From positions 2,794,501 to 2,858,500 of the forward strand of contig JACJYR010000001.1 in assembly GCA_020636005.1 (NCBI GenBank): DNA of 64,000 nucleotides, in the 5' to 3' direction. The position numbers and the translations under genes are program-made. This document shows, piece after piece, positions 1-7,441 of the stretch. Numbering within the stretch: position 1 is the first letter of the stretch; the number at the start of each line of letters is the position of its first letter. The stretch is from Lewinellaceae bacterium. Lineage in GTDB: Bacteria; Bacteroidota; Bacteroidia; Chitinophagales; Saprospiraceae. The notes beneath the pieces were generated by a model. It did no database searches. It saw only the letters and a program-made list of their open reading frames with translations, and was not told the origin of the DNA.

Positions 1-453
1 GTTGGCAGCTATGCCACTCCTGATTTCCGAGTGGCGGATTTGGCCGCCGAGGTAGCCGGTGCGGGCCATGGCGCCGAAGACTACCAGTCCCAGTACCGTG
101 GAAACGAGTACCAGCGATTTCGACAGGGTGGGGTTTGTTTTATAAAAAACCAGCGTAACGAGCGAGAGCAGGCCGAGGGCTTCCATGAGCCAGAGTGCCA
201 CGGTGGCGGCGTCTTCATGCGCTTCGATGAGGCCTTCGGAAACGCCCGCCAGGCTTTCGACGGACTCCTCCGCCGGTTCGCCGGTGAGGAAGACGGGGAT
301 GGCGACGACGGCCATGGCAGCCCAGGTCCAGAGGGCGGCTTTTTTGACCTGTTCGGAGGCAGTGAGGTAGCCGTAGAGCATGACGCCTACGCCCAGTAAA
401 GTCCCGATGATGGGGAAATGGTTGAGCAGGAGATGCAGATGTGTTGCGTCCAT
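1..453 (-). CDS. DUF2231-like membrane protein, 3' end cut by window edge
   Basis: Open on the minus strand from an ATG at 451-453 to the left edge, 151 codons with no stop. It begins MDATHLHLLLNHFPIIGTLL and has four hydrophobic segments, with a central acidic stretch containing an H-E-D-A-A motif. The same opening (AxHLHxxxxHFPI), the H-E-D-A-A motif and a late ARTGYxGG motif occur in the complete gene at 3746-4216, so the two are paralogues. This layout resembles the DUF2231 family of small membrane proteins, some of which may bind haem; function here is unknown. It is the last visible gene of a minus-strand run with the rubrerythrin-like lipoprotein and the two-component pair. Confidence 0.75.
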   Translation of the reverse strand, partial: MDATHLHLLLNHFPIIGTLLGVGVMLYGYLTASEQVKKAALWTWAAMAVVAIPVFLTGEPAEESVESLAGVSEGLIEAHEDAATVALWLMEALGLLSLVTLVFYKTNPTLSKSLVLVSTVLGLVVFGAMARTGYLGGQIRHSEIRSGIAAN

Positions 454-514
454 GATTATTGATTTTAATTGCTGAAAATCAGCAAGTTAGGAAAATTTTA
501 AAGATTTTTATTTC

Positions 515-582
515 TTCGAAAAAAGCCTCCGGTTCACGCATGTCTCGGTTTCAATCAAGGAGATATGTGCACACCGGAGGCT
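515..582 (-). terminator. Intrinsic terminator downstream of the rubrerythrin-like gene
   Basis: Inverted arms at 524-533 and 573-582 form a 10-bp perfect stem. Read on the minus strand, the stem is followed by a run of T at about 523-518. It lies 55 bp past the stop of the gene at 637-1431, in the right orientation to end that transcript before the membrane protein gene at 453. Confidence 0.6.
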
Positions 583-636
583 CGCTTTTAGGATGATTTA
601 TTTGCTTGGCCTGAGCCTTTTCTCAGCCAAATTTTA

Positions 637-1431
637 TCACAGCTTGTCAATCTTCGTGAATTTGTCAGAGGACGTCATGGAGATATTGCAACGCTTCGGC
701 GCAACACCATCGAAGGTATTGCCGCAAGTTTGACAGACGTAGTAAACGGAGGCCAGGGTGTTCACCTGTTTGCCTTCCAGTGCAGTGAGTGCTTTTTCGT
801 AGAGCGGCTTGTGGCGCTGTTCGGTTTTGTAAGCGTAGTTGAGGCTGATGAGGGCCAGTTTGCCGTTGGCAGCCTGTGCGTTTTTGATGAAATCCGGGTA
901 CATCGTCGCAATTTCATAGCTCTCGCCGGCGATGGCGTCTTTCAGGTTTTCAGCGGTTGTTTTCACTGTAAAATCTGGCTTGACAGCCGGGATGGTCGCA
1001 CCCAAGTCCTCCAGCACAAAGCGGTGGTTGTTGGCGTGGATGTTCTCCGAGGCTGAGGTCGCTTTGAACAACAGCGCAATCTGCGGGTAGCCTTCTTCCT
1101 GCGCTTTTTTGGCGTAGGCGGCGTACTTGGCGCTGGCAGTGGTTTCGCCTTTGAAGGCGTCAGTCAGGTTGTTAATCATCGTCGTCTTCGCATCGCCAGT
1201 GGCAGCGTTCGGAGCCTCGGCATTTTCATTTTCGTTCATTTCATTTTCGTCTTCATCACCCTCTTCATTTTCTTTCAGGGCAACGGTTTGGGCAACGGCG
1301 CCGCCCTCGGCGGGTTGTTGCAGGGTGGTTCCTACCTGTGTGGTTTCCTGTTGGTTCGGATTGCTACAGGATGGGAGCAGGGTCCAGAAGCCGGCGGCAA
1401 AAAGGACCAGGATGACAGCATACTTTTTCAT
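637..1431 (-). CDS. Exported rubrerythrin-like lipoprotein
   Basis: 264 residues. The N-terminus is a lipoprotein signal (MKKYAVILVLFAAGFWTLLPSC, lipobox LPSC), followed by a ~60-residue low-complexity linker rich in Glu and Asn. From about residue 80 a four-helix ferritin-like domain carries rubrerythrin-type ligands: an E in FKGETTASAKY, ENIH, ESYE, and EQRH. The C-terminal knot starts like rubredoxin (YVCQTCGNTF) but the second pair is reduced to RCNIS, with one cysteine instead of CxxC. Rubrerythrins are normally cytoplasmic peroxide reductases; the lipid anchor and the broken rubredoxin site are unusual. A role in peroxide or iron handling in the envelope is inference. It lies 147 bp downstream of the kinase gene and may share its regulation. 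Confidence 0.8.
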   Translation of the reverse strand: MKKYAVILVLFAAGFWTLLPSCSNPNQQETTQVGTTLQQPAEGGAVAQTVALKENEEGDEDENEMNENENAEAPNAATGDAKTTMINNLTDAFKGETTASAKYAAYAKKAQEEGYPQIALLFKATSASENIHANNHRFVLEDLGATIPAVKPDFTVKTTAENLKDAIAGESYEIATMYPDFIKNAQAANGKLALISLNYAYKTEQRHKPLYEKALTALEGKQVNTLASVYYVCQTCGNTFDGVAPKRCNISMTSSDKFTKIDKL

Positions 1432-1578
1432 GTTGAAATTATTTTTAGTGAAATTTTCAGCAACAGCGTTTATGACGTTCCTGGCTGAATTTGATGAGGC
1501 AAAGTTGGCCCTGTCAGGTTTAAAGCAACCTTTGGGTTTTCTTAAAATCAGCTAAAAAACGGGAGACGAAAAGAAGGT

Positions 1579-2958
1579 TCAGACCTTTGGAAAGCGCAGC
1601 GTGAAACTTGTGCCCTTCCCCTCCTCACTTTCCACGCTGATTTCAATCTGTTCCAAATGGGCAATTTTTTGCACAATCGAAAGCCCCAGCCCGCTGCCCG
1701 GCACCTGCGAACTGCGGGAAGCATCGGCCCGGTACAGCCGGTTGAACAGGTGCGGCAAATGCTCCGCCGGAATGCCGGGACCGTCGTCGGCGATGGTCAG
1801 GGAGCGGGAGGTTTCGTCCCAGGTGCAGCGGATGTTGCCGCCTTCGGAGCCGTATTTCAGCGCATTGCCGAGGAGGTTGTTGAGGAGGATTTCGAGGAAG
1901 GTGCGGTCGGCCATCACCACGGCGGCAGGCGGGATTTCCAGGTGCAAATCCATCTTCCGGGCGGCCAGTCCGGGCTGGTTTTTTGTTTTCAAAATTTGAA
2001 AAACGCCCGCCAGTTCCACGGGTTCTTTTTCCAGCGAAACGGCCCCCGATTCCAGCCGGGCCAGCTGCAACAGGCGGTCGAGCAGCAGGTGCATTTTGTC
2101 CACTTCCTGAATGACCTGGATGATTTTTTCTTCGTAATGCGTTGATTCCCTGGGTTTTCGAATCAAAATCTCCAGGGTGCCACGGATGGCGGCCAGCGGC
2201 GTGCGCAACTCGTGCGAGGCATCGGAGGTGAACTGTTTTTCCCGTTTAAAACCGTTTTCAATGCGCTGCAACAGGTCGTTGATGGCTTTCGCCAACTGCT
2301 GCACCTCATCTTCATGTGGAGGAAGAGGTAAGCGGACACTGGTGTTCATTTCACTGACGGCGGCAGTACCTTGAATAAGTTCCTGCACCGGGGCGATGCT
2401 TTTTGCTGCCGCAAAAGAAACGGCCAGGTACAGTACCAGTAGCGTCAACGGGAAGGCAACGTAGAGCGTGGTGCGCAGGTTTTTCAAAATAACGGTGGAC
2501 TCTGCCCGTGAAATACCGATGGAAAGCTGTCCAAGGATTTTGCCTTTTTTGTCCTTGACCGGGAACTGCCCAAGCCGCACCAATTGGTCTTTCAAAATGG
2601 TGTTGAAAAAATGGGGTGCTACGATGTTGGGGTCAAAGGAAAAACGGTCGGCCAGCAAATTGGAGGAGCGAAAAAGCAGCCTTCCTTGATTGTCCACCAA
2701 CTGCAAAAACGTCGGGTTGACCTCCTCCTGCTGGTGTTCCTGCTCTTCCCACTCCGACATTTTGGCGATGACAATGGAATCTCCTTCGAAGGCGAGGCTC
2801 TGGATAACCTCGTCGTGCTCGGTGCGCAAATCCTGGTCGAGGTGGCTAAAGGCGGTGCGGAAAACCACCTCGTACACCACCAGAAAAACAAGGCTCGTGA
2901 TGACGGCTGCCGCCACGAGATTGTACAATGCGATGCGCTCCCTGAACCTGAGTTTCAT
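1579..2958 (-). CDS. Membrane sensor histidine kinase
   Basis: 459 residues. Transmembrane helices at about 13-33 and 165-186 enclose a ~130-residue periplasmic sensor. A HAMP segment follows, then a HisKA domain with FTSDASHELRTPLAAIRG (phospho-acceptor His249) and a HATPase domain with N-box NNLLGNALKYG, G1 box DDGPGIP and G2 box GSGLGLSIV. All catalytic motifs look intact. Its start codon overlaps the stop of the response regulator gene by 4 bp, so the pair is translationally coupled, with the regulator first. The stimulus is unknown; the neighbouring rubrerythrin-like and DUF2231-like genes make redox or metal stress a reasonable guess only. Confidence 0.93.
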   Translation of the reverse strand: MKLRFRERIALYNLVAAAVITSLVFLVVYEVVFRTAFSHLDQDLRTEHDEVIQSLAFEGDSIVIAKMSEWEEQEHQQEEVNPTFLQLVDNQGRLLFRSSNLLADRFSFDPNIVAPHFFNTILKDQLVRLGQFPVKDKKGKILGQLSIGISRAESTVILKNLRTTLYVAFPLTLLVLYLAVSFAAAKSIAPVQELIQGTAAVSEMNTSVRLPLPPHEDEVQQLAKAINDLLQRIENGFKREKQFTSDASHELRTPLAAIRGTLEILIRKPRESTHYEEKIIQVIQEVDKMHLLLDRLLQLARLESGAVSLEKEPVELAGVFQILKTKNQPGLAARKMDLHLEIPPAAVVMADRTFLEILLNNLLGNALKYGSEGGNIRCTWDETSRSLTIADDGPGIPAEHLPHLFNRLYRADASRSSQVPGSGLGLSIVQKIAHLEQIEISVESEEGKGTSFTLRFPKV

Positions 2959-3632
2959 GCGTCGTCGTTGACCCGGTAGCCCACGCCCCGGACGGTTTGG
3001 AGGAAAGACGGCTGGCCGGGGTCGTCCAGTTTTTTGCGTAAAAAATTGATGTACACGTCGATGACCGAGGTGTCCCGGTCAAAGTTGACGTCCCAGATTT
3101 TCTCAATGATGCGGGTGCGGCGGGTGATTTTGCCCTTGTTGCGCAGCAGGAGTTCGAGCAGGGCAAATTCCTTTTGTGTAAGTTCGACGAGGGAGCCGTT
3201 TTTGGTCACCTGGTGGGTTTCGAGGTTGAGTTCGATGCCACCGGCGTGAAAAACGGTCTGGTCGCCCGCCGGATTTCGCAACAGTACCCGGATACGGGCC
3301 AGCAGTTCCTCAAAGGCAAATGGCTTCCGGAGGTAATCGTTGGCGCCGGCTTCCAGGCCGAACACCACGTCGTCCACGCCGTCCTTGGCTGTCAGGAAGA
3401 TGATGGGGAGGTGCTGGTTTTCCCTGCGCACCTGCCGGCAAATTTCGATGCCGCTCAGCCCCGGCATCATCCAGTCGAGCAGCAGGATGTCGTACTCTTC
3501 GAGGTTGTCGAGCGCCATGCGGAGGCCGTCCCTGCCATTGTAGGCCACGTCCACGGCAAAGCCTTCCTCCTCCAGCCCTTCCCGGATGAAATTTGCGATG
3601 GAAATCTCGTCTTCTGCGAGTAGAATCCTCAT
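2955..3632 (-). CDS. OmpR/PhoB-family response regulator
   Basis: 225 residues. The receiver domain has acidic pocket residues Glu7/Asp8, phosphorylation site Asp53 (LLLDWMMPG), Thr81 in FLTAKD and Lys103 in LRKP. A C-terminal winged helix (residues ~130-225) ends with INFLRKKLDDPG and TVRGVGYRV, the usual OmpR-family signature. It binds DNA after phosphorylation by the coupled kinase at 1579-2958. It is first in the pair, and its leader (3633-3745) separates it from the DUF2231-like gene. Confidence 0.95.
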   Translation of the reverse strand: MRILLAEDEISIANFIREGLEEEGFAVDVAYNGRDGLRMALDNLEEYDILLLDWMMPGLSGIEICRQVRRENQHLPIIFLTAKDGVDDVVFGLEAGANDYLRKPFAFEELLARIRVLLRNPAGDQTVFHAGGIELNLETHQVTKNGSLVELTQKEFALLELLLRNKGKITRRTRIIEKIWDVNFDRDTSVIDVYINFLRKKLDDPGQPSFLQTVRGVGYRVNDDA

Positions 3633-3745
3633 GCGGTTGTTTTAAAAAACTGTAACTGTTTACGACCCCATTTTGTCATTGTCGAAGACAAGGCAGGTGA
3701 GCGTAAATAATTACAAAAAACTAAAATTCAGTCAGTTATAAAAAA

Positions 3746-4216
3746 TCACTCCTGCCCGGCGTCCGGCGTCAGCGAAATTTCCAACTGCACCCCGGCGCCG
3801 TGTTTGAATACCAGTTCGCCGCCGTAGTAGCCCGTGCGGGCGACGGAAGCGATGGCCAGTGCGAAGAGTGCCACGGAAACGGCATGTCCCCATTTCGGCT
3901 TGAAGCTGGTCATTTCGATGGCCACCCGGAAGGCCGCAGCGGCAAGGCTGAGCACCAGGGTCAGCAGGGCTGCATCTTCATGTATTTCCATCGCCTTGCC
4001 GAGACCCGTGCCGTCGTCCATTCCTTCGCCGGCAGCGTTGCCGGTGAGGTAGGCTACCACGGCGCCGAGCGCTCCCAGCACTAACAAATATAGCGCAGCG
4101 GTTTTGAAAAAAGGCTTTTTCGTGGTCAGCGAAAGCAAGTCGGAAAGGAAACCCGCAAACAGCAGGGCAATGGGGAAGTGCACAATCATGGCGTGCAGGT
4201 GGGTAGCTGAAATCAT
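3746..4216 (-). CDS. DUF2231-like membrane protein
   Basis: 156 residues with four predicted transmembrane helices. It opens MISATHLHAMIVHFPIALLF; His residues near the first helix and in IHEDAALLTL could be haem or metal ligands, as proposed for DUF2231 relatives. The C-terminal half holds ARTGYYGGELVF, matching the partial gene at 1-453. Placed 113 bp upstream of the response regulator on the same strand, so it may head the operon. Paralogues on both sides of a two-component pair suggest one functional unit. No enzymatic function can be assigned from sequence. Confidence 0.75.
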   Translation of the reverse strand: MISATHLHAMIVHFPIALLFAGFLSDLLSLTTKKPFFKTAALYLLVLGALGAVVAYLTGNAAGEGMDDGTGLGKAMEIHEDAALLTLVLSLAAAAFRVAIEMTSFKPKWGHAVSVALFALAIASVARTGYYGGELVFKHGAGVQLEISLTPDAGQE

Positions 4217-4388
4217 GGTCGTTATTTTTTTACAAATGTGGCGGCGGGCGATTTGATTTCAGCTTAAGCGAAACTTAAAAACGGCTTAAAAAGTGGGTTT
4301 GGACAGAGCTGGTTTTAAAAGCTTGGCACCATTAAATTATCAGTTTTACAGCAATAAGGGTGTGAAATTGAGGATGACAAAATAAAAT

Positions 4389-4419
4389 TTTGCAATCTCA
4401 ATTATCCCGTTTACCTTTG
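4389..4419 (+). promoter_or_regulatory. Bacteroidota-type promoter of the DEAD-box helicase gene
   Basis: TTTG at 4389-4392 and TACCTTTG at 4412-4419 are separated by 19 bp, matching the Bacteroidota primary sigma consensus (TTTG, 19-21 bp, TAnnTTTG). Transcription would begin near 4426. It is the best promoter match I found in the window. Confidence 0.75.
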
Positions 4420-4425
4420 TGCCCG

Positions 4426-4699
4426 TTTTACACGAAGCCTTGCTGAAAACTTATCAGACGCAAGGCATTTTTAAAAAGTATGACCGTTTAATAAGGTTTA
4501 GACGGGGTTTGAAAAGACAGAAGGTGTTTTAAAGCACCTGCGAAATGCGAGTCAAATGGCTATCAAAGAGATTTAATGAATTGTATTAAACCGCCTGAGT
4601 ACTCGCCCGAACGTCGGCCTTTTGGCCAAAGGACGTTCCCGACTTCTCAGATTGATACATTCTAAACCGCTTGAACAGTTATTTTAACTCAATCATTTC
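4426..4699 (+). promoter_or_regulatory. Long structured 5' leader of the DEAD-box helicase mRNA
   Basis: About 275 nt separate the predicted transcription start from the helicase ATG, with no convincing ORF. It holds a small hairpin (GGTGTTTTAAAGCACC near 4528) and a nested one around 4610-4640 (GAACGTC...GGCC-TTTT-GGCC...GACGTTC). Long leaders on DEAD-box helicase and cold-shock mRNAs often mediate autoregulation or temperature response; that role here is inference. The stretch between the gene ending at 4216 and the promoter shows nothing else. Confidence 0.5.
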
Positions 4700-6190
4700 A
4701 TGGATTCCAAACTGACGTTTGAGGATCTCGGCTTGTCTGCTGACATCCTCGAAGGACTCAAGAAAAAGGGGTTTGAACACCCCACGCCTGTCCAGGCGCA
4801 AACCATTCCACTCTTACTTAACGGCGAAAAAGACATCATTGCACAGGCCCAAACGGGTACTGGCAAGACGGCTGCTTTTGGCCTGCCCATCATTGAGCGC
4901 ATCACGCCCGGCCTGCGCAAGGTGCAGGCCGTCGTGCTCGCCCCTACCCGCGAATTGGCCAGCCAGGTGTGCGAGGAACTCGAAAGCCTGAAGGGAAAGC
5001 GCAACATCCGCATCCTGCCCGTGTACGGCGGCCAGGGCATGGCCATACAGTTGAAAATGCTGAAAGAGGGCGTAGATATCGTTGTGGCTACACCTGGCCG
5101 TGCGATTGACCACCTGAACCGCAAAACGCTGAAACTCAATGATGTGAAGTACCTCGTGCTCGACGAAGCTGACGAGATGCTGAACATGGGTTTCATCGAG
5201 GATATTGAAACTATCCTTACCCACGTGCCGGAAGATCGCAAAACCTTACTCTTTTCCGCAACGATGCCCAGCGCTATCGTCAAGCTGGCCAGGAAGTTCA
5301 TGGGCGACTACGACGAGGTGAAAGTGGCCGCTAAACAGCGTTCTGCCGACACCGTGGATCAGATTTTTTATGAACTGTATGAAAAGGACAAGTTGCGGGC
5401 ATTGCACCGCCTCATCCATACAGAAGAAGAATTCTACGCCCTTGTTTTTTGCCGCACAAGGGTGGGTGCCGATAGGCTGGCCAGCAAATTGAGCGGCATG
5501 AACCTGGATGTGGAAGCGCTCCACGGCGACGTCACACAGGCACAACGGGAACGCATCCTGGCCAAATTCAAAAAGGGCCATTCTACCATCCTTGTGGCTA
5601 CCGACGTGGCCGCCAGGGGCATTGACATCAACGACCTGTCGCACGTCATCAACTTCGACATGCCGGAGAACTCGGAGGCTTATGTCCACCGCATCGGGCG
5701 CACAGGGCGGGCTGGCAAGACGGGCAAAGCGATCTCATTCGTGACACCCGGCGAATTCCGCAAGATCCGCTACATCATGGAACAGACGAAAACGCCTATC
5801 AACAAAGCGATTTTGCCAGCCGGGCAAGCCGTGATAGAAGCTAAACGGAATGCGATGAAGGCCAAAGTTTTTGCAGCAGCAGAAACAGAAGCCCCACAAG
5901 ATTACCATACACTGGCACAGGAAATATTAGCCTCCGGGAAACCCAGTCAGGTGCTGGCTTCTCTGTTACAACTCCATTTTGGCGGTGGCCTGAACCCCAA
6001 CGCTTATCCTGAAATAGCGGAGCCGGAACGTGGCAGATCGTCATCCGGCGGCAGGTCGTCTTTCAGGCGGGAACGTGGCTCTGAAAGAAACCATTTCATA
6101 AAGCCATCAAAAGGGGGCAGCAATTCACGGAGCGAGCGCCCGGCCGGGAAGAAATCTTTCAAGCGCAAATCAAGGACAGGGGCTTATTGA
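4700..6190 (+). CDS. DEAD-box ATP-dependent RNA helicase
   Basis: 496 residues. All core motifs are visible: Q motif (PTPVQAQTIP, Gln32), Walker A AQTGTGKT (50-57), PTRELA, TPGR, DEAD (155-158), SAT (186-188), and in the second RecA domain ARGIDI and HRIGRTGR. After residue ~430 comes a low-complexity basic tail rich in Arg, Ser and Gly, typical of RNA-binding tails in DeaD/RhlE-type helicases of Bacteroidota. Likely roles are ribosome assembly or mRNA remodelling in the cytoplasm, often under cold stress. Monocistronic, between its own promoter at 4389 and terminator at 6261. Confidence 0.95.
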   Translation: MDSKLTFEDLGLSADILEGLKKKGFEHPTPVQAQTIPLLLNGEKDIIAQAQTGTGKTAAFGLPIIERITPGLRKVQAVVLAPTRELASQVCEELESLKGKRNIRILPVYGGQGMAIQLKMLKEGVDIVVATPGRAIDHLNRKTLKLNDVKYLVLDEADEMLNMGFIEDIETILTHVPEDRKTLLFSATMPSAIVKLARKFMGDYDEVKVAAKQRSADTVDQIFYELYEKDKLRALHRLIHTEEEFYALVFCRTRVGADRLASKLSGMNLDVEALHGDVTQAQRERILAKFKKGHSTILVATDVAARGIDINDLSHVINFDMPENSEAYVHRIGRTGRAGKTGKAISFVTPGEFRKIRYIMEQTKTPINKAILPAGQAVIEAKRNAMKAKVFAAAETEAPQDYHTLAQEILASGKPSQVLASLLQLHFGGGLNPNAYPEIAEPERGRSSSGGRSSFRRERGSERNHFIKPSKGGSNSRSERPAGKKSFKRKSRTGAY

Positions 6191-6260
6191 GGAAACTGGA
6201 AATTTAAGGCCCAGGTAGATTTTCCTGGCGGTATAAAGATTTCAAGATTCAAGATACAAT

Positions 6261-6321
6261 AGCCTTGGCGAAACGACTTTGAGGGACACAAACCCCGCCG
6301 TTTTGCCAGGGCTTTTTTTTT
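6261..6321 (+). terminator. Strong intrinsic terminator after the helicase gene
   Basis: Arms 6261-6275 and 6299-6313 pair over 15 bp with two G-U wobbles, followed directly by a run of eight or nine T. It sits 70 bp past the helicase stop codon. Confidence 0.85.
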
Positions 6322-6373
6322 GCCCCAACTTTCCCCTGAAAACGTTGTTTGGGAGAATTAAAAAACAATAAGC

Positions 6374-6781
6374 ATGAGAATTTCAGTTTTCAGGAAAGCA
6401 CATTTCAATGCAGCGCACCGCCTGCACAATCCCAAATGGCCGGACGAGAAAAACCAACAGGTTTTCGGGCTTTGCAACAACCCCAGCTACCACGGGCACA
6501 ACTACGAACTGGAGGTAAAACTGAGCGGCGAAGTGGATCCGGAGACGGGCTACCTGATTGATTTAAAAGAATTGAAGGACCTAATCGAAAGCCAAATAGA
6601 GAAGCGGTTTGACCATAAAAACTTAAATATTGATACCGAAGAGTTTAAAAGTTTAAACCCCACTGCCGAAAACATTTGCTGGGTTATCTGGAACATCCTG
6701 CGCTCGCATTTAGATGAAAAATACCACCTGGCCGTAAGGCTTTACGAGACGCCGAGGAATTTTGTAGAGTACCCAGCATAG
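6374..6781 (+). CDS. queD: 6-pyruvoyl-tetrahydropterin synthase / 6-carboxytetrahydropterin synthase family enzyme
   Basis: 135 residues, normal for the family. Zinc ligands are visible as one His in FNAAHRL and two in YHGHNYEL; the family cysteine lies in FGLCNNPSYHGH, and a late Asp-His pair (FDHKNLN) plus ETPRNFVEY fit the T-fold active site. QueD makes 6-carboxy-5,6,7,8-tetrahydropterin from dihydroneopterin triphosphate for queuosine and 7-deazaguanine synthesis. Eukaryotic-type PTPS activity cannot be excluded from sequence, and no other queuosine gene is nearby. It follows the helicase terminator and is followed by a hairpin at 6864-6898. Confidence 0.88.
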   Translation: MRISVFRKAHFNAAHRLHNPKWPDEKNQQVFGLCNNPSYHGHNYELEVKLSGEVDPETGYLIDLKELKDLIESQIEKRFDHKNLNIDTEEFKSLNPTAENICWVIWNILRSHLDEKYHLAVRLYETPRNFVEYPA

Positions 6782-6863
6782 AAGAATGAAAGATTGGTGA
6801 TAGATAAAAGATGAGGGAATTCGTAAAAGATGCATGACCTCTATCTACCTTTCCTCAATAGTC

Positions 6864-6898
6864 AAAAAAAAACCAGTGCCGTGACGGCACTGGTTTTT
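6864..6898. terminator. Bidirectional terminator between queD and tRNA-Cys
   Basis: A 9-bp perfect stem (6873-6881 with 6885-6893, 3-nt loop) is flanked by A-rich sequence on the left and a T run on the right. It can therefore end queD transcription on the plus strand and the tRNA transcript on the minus strand. Confidence 0.85.
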
Positions 6899-6910
6899 AT
6901 GTTAAAGGTG

Positions 6911-6981
6911 AGGTCGGTAGCGGAGTCGAACCGCTGTACGAGGTTTTGCAGACCTCTGCCTAGCCACTCGGCCAACCGACC
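6911..6981 (-). tRNA. tRNA-Cys (anticodon GCA)
   Basis: On the minus strand the sequence folds as a cloverleaf. The 7-bp acceptor pairs 6981-6975 with 6918-6912, the anticodon stem GAGGT/ACCTC encloses loop CTGCAAA (anticodon GCA), and the T-arm holds GGTTCGACTCC. The discriminator base (6911) is U, a cysteine identity element. No CCA is encoded. Confidence 0.95.
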
Positions 6982-7106
6982 GTATTTTTAGTACAACGTG
7001 CTTTTTTCAAAGCGGATGCAAATGTAAGGGATTTTTTTAAAGGATGTCAAATCCGTTCTCAATTAGCGCATTATTTTTTCTGTGTTGTGGAAGCCAGGCC
7101 GGCGGA

Positions 7107-7400
7107 TCAATCTGCGGGGTGGCCATATTGTGGGATGGTGAAATTAAAAGTGGTGCCGGCCCCAAGCCTGGATTTGTACCAGATGTCCTCTTTGTGCATT
7201 TTTGATTATTTTTTTGCAAATGGCCAATCCCATCCCTGTGCCTGGGCGATCGAGGTGATTTACCCTTTGGAAAGGCAGAAAAGCTTTCTCCTTCCTTCCG
7301 AGTTATTGAAGTAGCCAAAATATTTGATAAAGACATCGAGGGCAGGTTCATCGTTGATAGCGTAAACTACATTCCCCTCTACTGACAGGCAAATAAAATG
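7107..7400 (-). pseudogene. Decayed remnant of a FIST-domain / histidine kinase gene
   Basis: Three minus-strand frames each carry a recognisable fragment in the right order. First (about 7382-7262) a piece reading VEGNVVYAINDEPALDVFIK then YFGY, which resembles the start of a FIST C-terminal sensor domain. Second (about 7290-7200) FLPFQRVNHLDRPGTGMGLA then ICKKII, a kinase G2 box. Third (about 7195-7107) DIWYKSRLGAGTTFNFTIPQ, the usual end of a histidine kinase, closed by a stop at 7107-7109. At least two frameshifts separate them, and the dimerization domain and most of the ATPase domain are missing. It is clearly not functional. The FIST assignment rests on motif memory only. Confidence 0.6.
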
Positions 7401-7441
7401 CCCGCAGGGAAAGGTCTTTATTTTATGGCAAGCAGGGGCGT

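Noticed and set aside
4693..5301. 202-codon frame opposite the DEAD-box gene
   Set aside because: Antisense of a conserved helicase domain, rich in Ser and Arg, with no signal or motif.
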